A stretch of DNA of 64,000 nucleotides from Lachnospiraceae bacterium (GTDB lineage: Bacteria > Bacillota > Clostridia > Lachnospirales > Lachnospiraceae), in the NCBI GenBank assembly GCA_023664345.1, contig JAMPFQ010000009.1:62001-126000 (forward strand), in the 5' to 3' direction. The position numbers and the translations under genes are program-made. Shown one piece after another: positions 8,829 through 16,989 of this stretch. The notes under the pieces were generated by a model. That model worked only from the letters and a program-made list of their open reading frames with translations, had not been told where the DNA came from and did no database searches. How positions within the stretch are numbered: position 1 is the stretch's first letter; each line of letters begins with the position of its first letter.

Positions 8829-10616
8829 ATGGGACGATGGATATCCCGGTTGGACAGAGCTCCTCTGTGGTGGACGGGCTTTCTGCTCCTGGCGGTCACT
8901 TTTGCCCCGTATCTGATCCTGAGGGAGGGAAGTGTATTTCCCGTACACGATCAGCTGGACGAGACGTTGATGACTTACGTGCTGAATGCCAGGCACTTTC
9001 AGATGGGAGGAGCGGAGATGTTCCCGGAGATCCTGGGAGGGATCAACGCCAGCGGTATGCAGCCCTCCGCGGTGCTGTTCATCCTGCTGTACCGATTCCT
9101 GCCGGTATTCTGGGCTTTTGTGCTGCAGTACCTCATTGTGAGCGCGGCGGGTTTCTTTGGGATGTATGGCAGCGTGAAAGAGATCACGGGGAGCAGCATC
9201 CTGGCTGTGGCGATGGCAGGGTGTTTCTGCCTGCTTCCTGTCCAGCCAGTCTATGGACTCTCGGTGTCGGGAGTGCCGCTGCTGCTGTCCTGTTTCCTGT
9301 GCCTGTATCAGGGAAAGCATGTGGCGGGCAGTTTCGCGGGAATCCTCTTTTTCGGGCTGACCACGCATCTGGTGCTGATCGGGTATGTGGTATTGGGGGT
9401 TTGGCTGCTGGCGATCCTGTGGCTGGTGGCGACGCGCCGACGCGCCCCCTGGGTCTGTCTGGGCTTTCTGGGGCTGATGGGGATCTATATCGGGGTCAAC
9501 CATAGCCTGTTCGGCGAACTGCTGCTTGGAAAGAGCAATTATGTCAGCCACAGGGAAGAGTTGGTAAATTATGCCATGCCTTTTTGGGAGACGGTGAAAG
9601 ATGTGTTCCTCAACAGCGCACAGCATGCGCCATCCCTGCACCGCAGCCTGATCCTGCCCATATGCGCGGCATTGATCCTGGGAACCGTTTTTCGGAAGCG
9701 GGTCGGGGAAAAGGGGCGTCAGAGACTGCTTGCGGCATGGCTTGGACTGGCGGCGCTGGCGGGGATCGCCCTTTTATACGGCGTCTGCCATCTGCCTTTG
9801 GTGGTGGACTTTAAGAACAGCCGCAGCGGGTTTCTGCGATATTTTCAGCTGGAACGGTTCTACTGGCTGTACCCTGCGGGCTGGTATCTGGAAGCTGCGC
9901 TGTGCTTTTCCCTGTGGTGGGGAATGGGGAAAGAGAACGCGGAAACTGTGGGGACAGAAGCCGCAAGCGGGACGGCGCCGGAAGAGTCGGGCAAGGACAG
10001 ATCCGGGTGGATGCCGATCCTAAAACTGTTGGCCCTGGCGTGCCTGTTATTTCCCACGCTACAGGAGATCAAGCCGGAATCTTATTTTTACCTGAATGTG
10101 AACCAGATCAACAATGGTTCCGGCATCACGGGCTACATCACATGGGAAAGCTATTATGCAGAGGATCTGATGGAACAGATCGAGGAGGCCATAGGCAGGG
10201 ATATGGCGGAGTATCGTGTGGCTCATCTGGGCATGAGTCCCGCGCCCGCCCTGATGCATGGTTTTTATACCGTGGATGGATATTCCAATAACTATCCTCT
10301 GGAGTACAAGCACCTGTTCCGCCGGGTCATTGCGAAAGAACTGGAGAAGAACGAACAGACCAGGCTGTATTTCGATGAATGGGGGAGCCGATGCTATCTC
10401 TTTAACGGAACTACGGGCAATGCGTGGATGCTGGGGAAAACGCTGGAGATCGGATATGAGGGGCTGGAGTTTGATATGGAGGCTCTGAAAGAACTGGGCT
10501 GTGGATATCTCTTTTCCGTGGGAGAGATCTTGGACAGTGAAGAGATGGGACTGACATTTCTGGGGCATTATGAGACAGATGCCAGCTACTGGGGCATATG
10601 GCTCTATCAATTGTGA
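8829..10616 (+). CDS. Multi-pass membrane protein, paralogue of the 22179 product
   Basis: About 595 residues with many membrane helices and an extracellular C-terminal domain of about 180 residues. Two motifs are shared with the protein at 22179: HDQLDETL near the N-terminus versus HDQLDGEL, and HGFYTVDGYSNNYPLE in the C-terminal domain versus HGFYCLDGYSNNYPVD. They are clear paralogues of a family I cannot name with certainty. The acidic HDQLD loop suggests a GT-C type mechanism. The start is uncertain: ATG at 8829 is chosen, but TTG at 8775, nine bases after GGAG and overlapping the previous stop, is also plausible. A cytoplasmic loop around residues 375-400 is low in complexity. The gene ends before a 120-bp gap with its own promoter. 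Confidence 0.75.
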   Translation: MGRWISRLDRAPLWWTGFLLLAVTFAPYLILREGSVFPVHDQLDETLMTYVLNARHFQMGGAEMFPEILGGINASGMQPSAVLFILLYRFLPVFWAFVLQYLIVSAAGFFGMYGSVKEITGSSILAVAMAGCFCLLPVQPVYGLSVSGVPLLLSCFLCLYQGKHVAGSFAGILFFGLTTHLVLIGYVVLGVWLLAILWLVATRRRAPWVCLGFLGLMGIYIGVNHSLFGELLLGKSNYVSHREELVNYAMPFWETVKDVFLNSAQHAPSLHRSLILPICAALILGTVFRKRVGEKGRQRLLAAWLGLAALAGIALLYGVCHLPLVVDFKNSRSGFLRYFQLERFYWLYPAGWYLEAALCFSLWWGMGKENAETVGTEAASGTAPEESGKDRSGWMPILKLLALACLLFPTLQEIKPESYFYLNVNQINNGSGITGYITWESYYAEDLMEQIEEAIGRDMAEYRVAHLGMSPAPALMHGFYTVDGYSNNYPLEYKHLFRRVIAKELEKNEQTRLYFDEWGSRCYLFNGTTGNAWMLGKTLEIGYEGLEFDMEALKELGCGYLFSVGEILDSEEMGLTFLGHYETDASYWGIWLYQL

Positions 10617-10666
10617 GGAAATTTATGATGTTTTCCTTAAATTTTCTTTAAAAATAGATGGGTTGT

Positions 10667-10695
10667 TTTACTATATCCCTAAATTGTGTTAGAAT
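10667..10695 (+). promoter_or_regulatory. Sigma-A type promoter before the 10740 glycosyltransferase
   Basis: TTTACT at 10667-10672 and TAGAAT at 10690-10695 are 17 bases apart in an AT-rich gap of 123 bases. The start codon is 45 bases further on. This implies a separate transcript for the GT52-like gene. Confidence 0.55.
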
Positions 10696-10739
10696 AGGTT
10701 CATTGTTCGTGCAGGCAAAACGGCGCAGGGAGTATTGGA

Positions 10740-11837
10740 ATGAAGAGGAAGAAGAGCAAGGGCAGTGCAGAGAAGCCCAGGATCTATGTGTGCCATACCT
10801 ATTATCATGTATATGTGACTTTTTTAAAGGAATTAAGGCTTCCAAAAGAGCAGCAGGGTCAGGCAACGCTGGTGCTCTCCCGTATGTCCAACGATTTCGA
10901 GGATCTTAAGAGCCGTGTGGAAGCATCGGGGCTGTTTAAGGACGTGGTGGAATTTGACGAGAAGCGGGAGGATTTCTTCCCGGAACTTGCAAAGTGGAGG
11001 AAAGGGACGGGAGGATTTCTGGGAAATCTCTATTACCGCATCCGTTTTACCAGAAAGTACGCGGAACTGGAAGCCCCCTATGTGCCGGTGGATTTCAGGG
11101 AGTACAAGGATATCTATGTGTACTGTGATTCCGACCCCATAGGATATTATCTGAACCGGAATAGGATCTATTATCACGCGGTGGAGGACGGATTGAACTG
11201 CCTGAAGAATTTCGATGCCGCACGTTATGATAACAGGGGTCATTTTAAATTGAAGGCCTTTTTGTCCCGAAAGCTGAACCTGATCTTTGTGCAGAACGGC
11301 TACGGTAAATACTGTCTGGATATGGAGGTCAATGATATTTCCGCCATACGGTATCCCTGCCCGCAGTATATTGAAGTTCCCAGAAAGGGATTGGTGGACA
11401 GGCTCACGGAGGAAGATAAGGAACTGATCCTGAAAGTGTTCGTCCGGGATATGGAGGGGCTGAAAAAGCAGCTTTTGGAGTGTCAGGGGGAGGACAGGAT
11501 ACTGATTCTGACAGATCCTCTGTGCACGCTGGATGTCAGGGAGCAGATCTTTCGGGATATCATCAGGATGTATGAACCGGAGGGAAAGATCTTTCTCAAG
11601 CCCCATCCCAGGGATGAACTGGATTACCGCGAAAAGTTCCCGGAGTATCCCCAGTTTGACGGCAAGATGCCCATGGAGATGCTGCAGTTTTTCCCGGGAG
11701 TGCATTTCCGGAAAGTGGTGGGTGTGTTCACGGAGATCAGAGATCTGCCCTATGCGGAGGAGACAGTCTGCCTGGGGGCGGATTTTATGGACGCCTATGA
11801 GGATCCGCTGATCCACAGGCAGAATGAGCAGATCTAA
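10740..11837 (+). CDS. GT52-like (sialyltransferase-superfamily-like) glycosyltransferase
   Basis: A 365-residue soluble protein with no membrane segment. It starts with a short basic tail and then IYVCHTYYHVY, the HTYYH-type N-terminal strand of GT-B enzymes of the GT52/GT80/polysialyltransferase group. KPHPRDE near residue 287 is the HP motif that binds the nucleotide in these families. A late segment GVFTEIRDL could be part of the C-terminal Rossmann domain. Relatives add sialic acid or hexoses to lipooligosaccharide or capsule, so this one probably adds a side sugar in the cytoplasm. A PseG/SpsG-like gene nearby fits a nonulosonic-acid-like or amino-sugar donor, but no synthetase for such a donor is visible here. 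The gene is followed directly by two copies of the dispersed repeat. Confidence 0.65.
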   Translation: MKRKKSKGSAEKPRIYVCHTYYHVYVTFLKELRLPKEQQGQATLVLSRMSNDFEDLKSRVEASGLFKDVVEFDEKREDFFPELAKWRKGTGGFLGNLYYRIRFTRKYAELEAPYVPVDFREYKDIYVYCDSDPIGYYLNRNRIYYHAVEDGLNCLKNFDAARYDNRGHFKLKAFLSRKLNLIFVQNGYGKYCLDMEVNDISAIRYPCPQYIEVPRKGLVDRLTEEDKELILKVFVRDMEGLKKQLLECQGEDRILILTDPLCTLDVREQIFRDIIRMYEPEGKIFLKPHPRDELDYREKFPEYPQFDGKMPMEMLQFFPGVHFRKVVGVFTEIRDLPYAEETVCLGADFMDAYEDPLIHRQNEQI

Positions 11838-11962
11838 GTGTGAGAAGAATTTCTAACCGCTCACAGCAAAGGCTGTTTCGCGGAGAAATTCTAAGTCTCA
11901 CACTGAAGAATGCCAAGAGCAGGCATTCTTCTCATGGATTGTTTGTGCCGCCGCAGGCGGCA
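11838..11962. repeat. Dispersed composite palindromic repeat, copy 2
   Basis: The outer arms GTGTGAGA (11838-11845) and TCTCACAC (11896-11903) enclose AGAATTTCT and AGAAATTCT and a CAGC/GCTG tip. A second stem pairs GAAGAATGCC (905-914 in this 11-kb block) with GGCATTCTTC (922-931). A third pairs TGCCGCC (946-952) with GGCGGCA (956-962). It begins one base after the stop codon of the glycosyltransferase gene. Confidence 0.85.
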
Positions 11963-11971
11963 TGACTGGAA

Positions 11972-12131
11972 GTGTGAGAAGAATTTCTAATGCTCATGCC
12001 AGAGGGCATTTCGCAAAGAAATTCTAAATCTCACACGGAAGAACGCAAGGGCGGCGTTCTTCCCGGAACCGATTAGGTTCCGTGGGACCGATTAGGTTCC
12101 GTGGGATTGGTTTGTGCCGCCACAGGCGGCA
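11972..12131. repeat. Dispersed composite palindromic repeat, copy 3, with a 19-bp tandem duplication
   Basis: GTGTGAGA (11972-11979) pairs with TCTCACAC (12029-12036); GGAAGAACGC (12037-12046) pairs with GCGTTCTTCC (12054-12063); TGCCGCC (12115-12121) pairs with GGCGGCA (12125-12131). Between the second and third stems a 19-bp unit is repeated twice (12068-12105), each unit carrying GATTAGGTTCC. Copies 2 and 3 fill the whole 336-bp gap before the ABC transporter gene, in which no coding sequence is seen. Confidence 0.85.
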
Positions 12132-12173
12132 TGATTGGAAGTATGCACGTCACAGAGAGGGTTGTTAAGGATA

Positions 12174-13922
12174 ATGTTTAAGATTATTAAAAAACTCCAG
12201 GTCTTGCTGGATAAAAAACAGAAGCGTGCCATGGGCGGGCTGATCGTGCTGATGGTGATCGGAGCTTTCCTGCAGACGGCGGGCGTGGGGATGCTGGTGC
12301 AGGTGGTGAATGTGGTCATCGATCCCAACGCGGTGGAGAACAGCGCTACGGTGGCGGCGCTGTTCCGTTTCCTGGGCAGCGGCAGCTACAGCAGCTTTTC
12401 CATAACGGTGATGGCGCTGCTGGTGGCGGTGTTCGTGGTCAAGAACGTGTTCCTGTTCTTCCAGCAGAAGCTGACCTTTGCCTTTGTGTATACGAACCAG
12501 TTCCGCACTTCGGAGCGGATGATGCGCAACTATCTCCGCAGGGGCTATGAGTTTTACCTCAATGCGGATACCGCGGTGGTACAGAGGAGCATCACTTCCG
12601 ATGTGAACAATATGTACGCCCTGATCCTTGCCCTGCTGCAGCTTTTGTCTGACGGGGTGGTGTCCCTGTTCATCGTCAGTTACTGCTTCATGAACAACGG
12701 GGCCATGACGGCCATGCTGGCGGTGGTGCTGCTGATCCTGATGTTTGTGATCAAAAAGGTGCTGAAGCCGATCATGTATCAGGCGGGAAAGGATAACCAG
12801 GATTACTACAGCGGACTGTTCAAATGGATCTCCCAGACGGTCCAGGGGATCAAGGAAGTCAAGGTGAACGGAAAAGAGCAGTATTTTGTGTCCGAGTATA
12901 AAAAGTGCGGCAGGGGATATGTGGATGCGGTGCAGAAATACAGTCTGTATAATAACATTCCCAAGCTGCTGATCGAGACGGCCTGCGTGGCGGCCATGAT
13001 GGGATATATGATCCTGCAGGTGTCCTCCGGTATGCCCACGGAAGAACTGGTGACGGCAATGGCCACTCTGGCGGCGGCCGCCATCGTCCTGCTTCCCGCG
13101 GTGAACCGTATCAACAATCAGATCAATTCCATCGCCTATTTTGAGCCTTTCTTTATGGGCGTCAGCGACAATCTGCAGGATGAGATACAGGGGGACAAGG
13201 TGGATCTGTCCTTTGCCACGGACGAGGAGGAAAAGCTTCCCGTGACAAGAACCATTGAACTGAAAGAGATTACTTATGCTTATCCTAACACGGACAAGCT
13301 GATCTTCGACCACGCGGAGATGACCATTCCCATCGGGGCTTCCGTGGGGATCGTGGGAACCTCCGGCGCGGGAAAGAGCACGGTGGTGGATATCCTGCTG
13401 GGACTGCTGGAGACAAAGAGCGGAACTGTTTACGCGGACGGCGTGGATGTCAGGCAGAATTATCGTAAATGGCTGAAAAATATCGGGTATATCCCCCAGA
13501 TGATCTTCATGCTGGATGATACCATCAGGAACAATGTGGCCTTTGGCGTGCCGGGAGAGAAGATCGATGAGGACAGACTGTGGGAGGTATTGAGGGAAGC
13601 CCAGCTGGATGAATTTATCAGAACATTGCCGGATGGGCTGGATACCGGCATCGGGGAGCGGGGGATCCGCCTCTCCGGCGGGCAGAGGCAGCGGATCGGT
13701 ATCGCAAGGGCGCTGTATCACGATCCTGAGGTGCTGGTGCTGGATGAGGCTACTTCCGCGCTGGACAACGACACGGAGGCGGCGATCATGGAGTCCATCA
13801 ACAGGCTGCATGGCAGGAAGACATTGATCATCATAGCCCACAGGCTCCAGACCATTGAGAAGTGCGATCTGGTGTACAGAGTGGAGGACGGCCGGGCCGT
13901 TATCGAGAGAGGCAGTTTATGA
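12174..13922 (+). CDS. ABC transporter, fused membrane and ATPase domains (MsbA/PglK-like flippase)
   Basis: About 582 residues: six predicted membrane helices in the first 330 residues and an ATPase domain after that. GTSGAGKST (Walker A, about residue 394), LSGGQRQRIGIARA (signature, about 499), VLVLDEATSALD (Walker B, about 520) and IIAHRL (H-loop) are all intact. Half-transporters of this shape work as homodimers and flip lipid-linked sugars or export lipids or peptides. It overlaps the following GT2 gene (ATGA), which overlaps the PseG-like gene, so a role in flipping a lipid-linked glycan is likely but inferred. ATG at 12174 is preferred with AAGG just upstream; the TTG at 12135 lies within the repeat region. 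Confidence 0.85.
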   Translation: MFKIIKKLQVLLDKKQKRAMGGLIVLMVIGAFLQTAGVGMLVQVVNVVIDPNAVENSATVAALFRFLGSGSYSSFSITVMALLVAVFVVKNVFLFFQQKLTFAFVYTNQFRTSERMMRNYLRRGYEFYLNADTAVVQRSITSDVNNMYALILALLQLLSDGVVSLFIVSYCFMNNGAMTAMLAVVLLILMFVIKKVLKPIMYQAGKDNQDYYSGLFKWISQTVQGIKEVKVNGKEQYFVSEYKKCGRGYVDAVQKYSLYNNIPKLLIETACVAAMMGYMILQVSSGMPTEELVTAMATLAAAAIVLLPAVNRINNQINSIAYFEPFFMGVSDNLQDEIQGDKVDLSFATDEEEKLPVTRTIELKEITYAYPNTDKLIFDHAEMTIPIGASVGIVGTSGAGKSTVVDILLGLLETKSGTVYADGVDVRQNYRKWLKNIGYIPQMIFMLDDTIRNNVAFGVPGEKIDEDRLWEVLREAQLDEFIRTLPDGLDTGIGERGIRLSGGQRQRIGIARALYHDPEVLVLDEATSALDNDTEAAIMESINRLHGRKTLIIIAHRLQTIEKCDLVYRVEDGRAVIERGSL

Positions 13923-14935
13923 AGCTGAGTATCATCGTGCCGGTGTACAATATGGCGGCGGAGGGAAAACTGCATTACTGTATGGATTCGCTGGTGAAAC
14001 AGACCGTGGAGGACTACGAGATCCTGGCGGTGAACGATGCGTCCACGGACAACTCCCTTGACATCCTGCGGGAATATGAGAGGAAGTACCCGGATAAGGT
14101 CAGGGTGATCACTTATTCCGTAAACAAACGGCAGGGCGGCGCCAAAAATGAGGGACTGAAAGCAGCCCGGGGAAAATGGGTGGGCTTCATTGACAGTGAC
14201 GATTGGGTAACACCTGATTTTTATGAAAAACTGATCCGTAAGGGCGAGGAGACCGGAGCGGATCTGGTGGGATGCGATTATAACCTGGTGTCGGAGCACA
14301 CCTTTGAAGTGGGAAAGGTCGTGCAAAATAACACCATGGCCCAGACCGGCATACTGGACAGGGAAAAGCATAAGAGCCTGCTGATGCGCATGGGCAGCAT
14401 GGTGATCAAGATCTACCGGAGGGAAGTGATCGCGGAGAACGGGCTGGATTTCCCGGAGGGAATCTTCTATGAGGATAACTGCGCGGGCCCTCTGTGGTCG
14501 CTGTACTTTACCCGGTTTGAGAAAGTGGAAGAGCCGATGTATTATTATTACCAGCATCAGGTGTCCACGGTACACCATATATCAGAGGAAAAGTGCAGGG
14601 ATCGTATGAAAGCGGCGCTGCTATTGTATGACCGGTGCAGGGAGCGGGGATTTCTGGCGGAGTATGAGCGTGAGATTGAGTATCGTTTTACGGAGTTATA
14701 CTATGTGAACACCCTGTTTTCCTACATGGCGGGTGTGGAGCATCCCAGACTGTCTTTCGTAAGAGAATTAAGGGAAGGAATCAGAGAGCGCTTCCCGGCG
14801 TTCCAACAGAATCCCTATTACCGGGAGAATACCGGCGAGGAAGAGAAGAAGCTGATCGCCCTGCAGCAGAAGACAGATCTGGGTTTTTACCTGTGGTATC
14901 GGCTGAAACTGTTTGTCAGGAGGAGGCGGGCATGA
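13919..14935 (+). CDS. GT2 family glycosyltransferase
   Basis: A 338-residue protein. It starts with LSIIVPVYNMA, has VNDASTDNS for the nucleotide and FIDSDDWVTPD as the DXD site near residue 92, typical of GT2 inverting enzymes with a GT-A fold. The C-terminal part has an IFYEDN segment near residue 183 and ends in a basic RRRR tail without a clear membrane helix, so it is probably peripheral. It overlaps the ABC transporter gene by four bases and the PseG-like gene by four bases, so all three are translationally coupled. The sugar is not predictable. Confidence 0.85.
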   Translation: MKLSIIVPVYNMAAEGKLHYCMDSLVKQTVEDYEILAVNDASTDNSLDILREYERKYPDKVRVITYSVNKRQGGAKNEGLKAARGKWVGFIDSDDWVTPDFYEKLIRKGEETGADLVGCDYNLVSEHTFEVGKVVQNNTMAQTGILDREKHKSLLMRMGSMVIKIYRREVIAENGLDFPEGIFYEDNCAGPLWSLYFTRFEKVEEPMYYYYQHQVSTVHHISEEKCRDRMKAALLLYDRCRERGFLAEYEREIEYRFTELYYVNTLFSYMAGVEHPRLSFVRELREGIRERFPAFQQNPYYRENTGEEEKKLIALQQKTDLGFYLWYRLKLFVRRRRA

Positions 14936-16035
14936 TCCTGATTCGGGCGGACGGCAACGCGGAGATCGGCGCAGGGCATCTGATGCGCTGCCTGACCGTA
15001 GCGGATGAACTGCAAAAGCATAGGGACAGCCGGGGGATCCTGTTTGTCTGCGCGGATGGGCGGTCCGCGGAACTGGCACGGAGTCGGGGCTATGAGGCTT
15101 TTGTCCTGGACAGCGATCCGCGGGAGATGGAGGCGGAACTTTCCGCCTGGCCCGGGATTCCTGTGAGAGATAAAGAAACAGATGTTATTATAGACAGTTA
15201 CTTTGTGACAGAGCGCTATCTGCGGAAGATCAGGGAATATGGCAGGGTCACGCTGCTGGACGACATGGGGGAAGAGCGTTTTCCCGTAGACAGGATCGTC
15301 AATTATAACGTGTTTGCGGACAGGGAACGATATGAGAGCCTGTATCAAGGCTCCGGTACGGAACTGATCCTGGGAAGCGCTTATGTGCCCGTAAGGCCGC
15401 AGTTCCGCGAAAGAGCCTACAAGGTCAGGGAGAGGGTTGAGGATATCCTGATCACTGCCGGGGGCGGCGATGTGGACAACATTGCCGGAAAGATATTGGA
15501 AAGAGTGCGGAAGGAAGCCCAAACGGCAATGGCGGGCGGTAATGGAATAACGCATGAAATGTTAAATTACCATTTGGTGATTGGCGGATTCAATCCTCAT
15601 TTTGAGGAAATGAAAGCTTTGGAAAGGCAGCAGCCTGACGTGCATATTTATCATAACGTGCGTGATATGGCGGAACTGATGTGCCGCTGCGATCTGGCAG
15701 TCACTGCCGGGGGCTCCACTGTCTACGAACTGGCGGCACTGGGTGTTCCCTTTATCTGTTTCTCCTATGCGGAGAACCAGGAGAACATGACGGAATATCT
15801 CCGCAGGGAAGAAATCGGGTTTTCCGCAGGAGCGTATCACAGGGATCCGGAGGCTGTCCTGGAACGGATCGCGGAACAGGCAGGGACGCTGATGAAAGAC
15901 CGAAAGAAACGGAACGGATGTTATTTAATGGAGCGCAGGATGGTAGATGGAGCAGGAGCCGAAAGGCTGGCCAGGCTGTTGGCCAGATTCCCGGACAAAA
16001 CAGCGGGGGATCTGGCAGGCTGTGATGAAGCATGA
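14932..16035 (+). CDS. PseG/SpsG-like UDP-sugar hydrolase or transferase (GT-B fold)
   Basis: A 367-residue protein. The N-terminus carries IRADGNAEIGAGHLMRC (residues 4-20), the hallmark of PseG and SpsG, in which the GHxMRC histidine region is catalytic. A C-terminal nucleotide-binding region has ITAGGGD and VTAGGSTVYELAALGVPFI. PseG removes UDP in pseudaminic acid synthesis; SpsG is the related spore-coat protein of bacilli. No PseB, PseI or PseF is in the window, although a DegT/GNAT pair lies at its left edge. The start ATG overlaps the previous stop. It may act as a true PseG with partners elsewhere, or as a transferase in this operon. Confidence 0.8.
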   Translation: MILIRADGNAEIGAGHLMRCLTVADELQKHRDSRGILFVCADGRSAELARSRGYEAFVLDSDPREMEAELSAWPGIPVRDKETDVIIDSYFVTERYLRKIREYGRVTLLDDMGEERFPVDRIVNYNVFADRERYESLYQGSGTELILGSAYVPVRPQFRERAYKVRERVEDILITAGGGDVDNIAGKILERVRKEAQTAMAGGNGITHEMLNYHLVIGGFNPHFEEMKALERQQPDVHIYHNVRDMAELMCRCDLAVTAGGSTVYELAALGVPFICFSYAENQENMTEYLRREEIGFSAGAYHRDPEAVLERIAEQAGTLMKDRKKRNGCYLMERRMVDGAGAERLARLLARFPDKTAGDLAGCDEA

Positions 16036-16073
16036 AACAAGAGGTCTGAAGACCGGGGATAAGGAGAAAGCGC

Positions 16074-16919
16074 TTGAAGAAAGGGATCCGGATAGAGAGA
16101 ATCATATATGGGATCGTTGCGGCCTTGCTGTTTGGCGCACTTTGGCTATTCACGTTCCCCCTCAGGAAAGTGGAGCAGTCTTACGCGCCCCAGATCGTGA
16201 TATTCGGGGACAGCATCTGCGGCCAGGTCCGTGACGAGACTGCTGTCAGCGCCTGTCTGTCAGAGATCCTGGGGCAGGAGGTCTATAACGGAGCGCTGGG
16301 AGGCACATGCTGCAGCCGGATCGAAACGGAAGGGCGGATGGCTTATACCAGGGACAGTCTCTCGTTCGCGGCGCTTTCGCGGGCGGCGGCATTGAAAGAC
16401 TTTGGAACGCAGCAGACCGCCAACATCAGGGAAAACTTTACGGAGTATTTTCCGGAAGTGGTAGATACATTGGAACAGATCGATTTTTCCGGGGTGGATA
16501 TCCTGCTGGTGCTGTATGGCGTCAATGATTACCATGCGGGTGTCCCTGTGGATGATCCGGAGGATGCCCGTAATGAGCATACCTATGGAGGGGCGCTGCG
16601 GAGCGCGTTGTCTTTCTGGCAGGAAGCTTACCCGGATATGAGGATCATCCTGCTGACGTCCACTTACGCCTGGTACACCGGAGAGGTGGCGGAGACCTGT
16701 GAAGAAAAGGATTATGGCGGCGGCATCCTGGAGGATTATGTGGATAAGGAAATGCAGGTGGCGGAGGAGATGGATGTGGAACTTTTGGATCTGTACCATG
16801 ATCTTTATCCGCATGCGTCATGGGAGGACTGGCAGCTGTACACGGCGGACGGACTGCATCCGAATGAAGCAGGGCGGCGGCTGATAGCGGAAACGATCGC
16901 CGCATACCTTGGGCAGTGA
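16074..16919 (+). CDS. Membrane-anchored SGNH hydrolase, short form
   Basis: A 281-residue protein with one N-terminal membrane helix (about residues 11-28) and an extracellular SGNH domain. All blocks are visible: IFGDSICG (residues 43-50), GGTCCS, VLYGVNDYH and DGLHPNEAG near the C-terminus, giving Ser, Gly, Asn and Asp/His. The start is TTG at 16074, seven bases after AGGAG; no ATG lies in a better place. It follows the PseG-like gene by 38 bases and precedes a GtrII-like gene. It is one of three SGNH proteins in the locus and probably adds or removes acetyl groups on the exported glycan. Confidence 0.85.
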   Translation: MKKGIRIERIIYGIVAALLFGALWLFTFPLRKVEQSYAPQIVIFGDSICGQVRDETAVSACLSEILGQEVYNGALGGTCCSRIETEGRMAYTRDSLSFAALSRAAALKDFGTQQTANIRENFTEYFPEVVDTLEQIDFSGVDILLVLYGVNDYHAGVPVDDPEDARNEHTYGGALRSALSFWQEAYPDMRIILLTSTYAWYTGEVAETCEEKDYGGGILEDYVDKEMQVAEEMDVELLDLYHDLYPHASWEDWQLYTADGLHPNEAGRRLIAETIAAYLGQ

Positions 16920-16945
16920 AAGGATGCGGGGGCTGAATATGCGCA

Positions 16946-16982
16946 ATGCGCCGGACGGCGCATGACGGAACCGGAATAGGAG
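16946..16982 (+). promoter_or_regulatory. Leader hairpin plus GGAATAGGAG ribosome-binding leader
   Basis: ATGCGCC (16946-16952) pairs with GGCGCAT (16957-16963) around the loop GGAC. The decamer GGAATAGGAG follows at 16973-16982, eight bases before the ATG at 16990. The same decamer occurs at 35758 and 56371 before other genes of the locus. Confidence 0.55.
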
Positions 16983-16989
16983 AGCGGGA

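Noticed and set aside
11838..12131. Insertion sequence
   Set aside because: No transposase frame is present in the repeat copies and no target duplication is visible, so a small non-autonomous or structural element is more likely.
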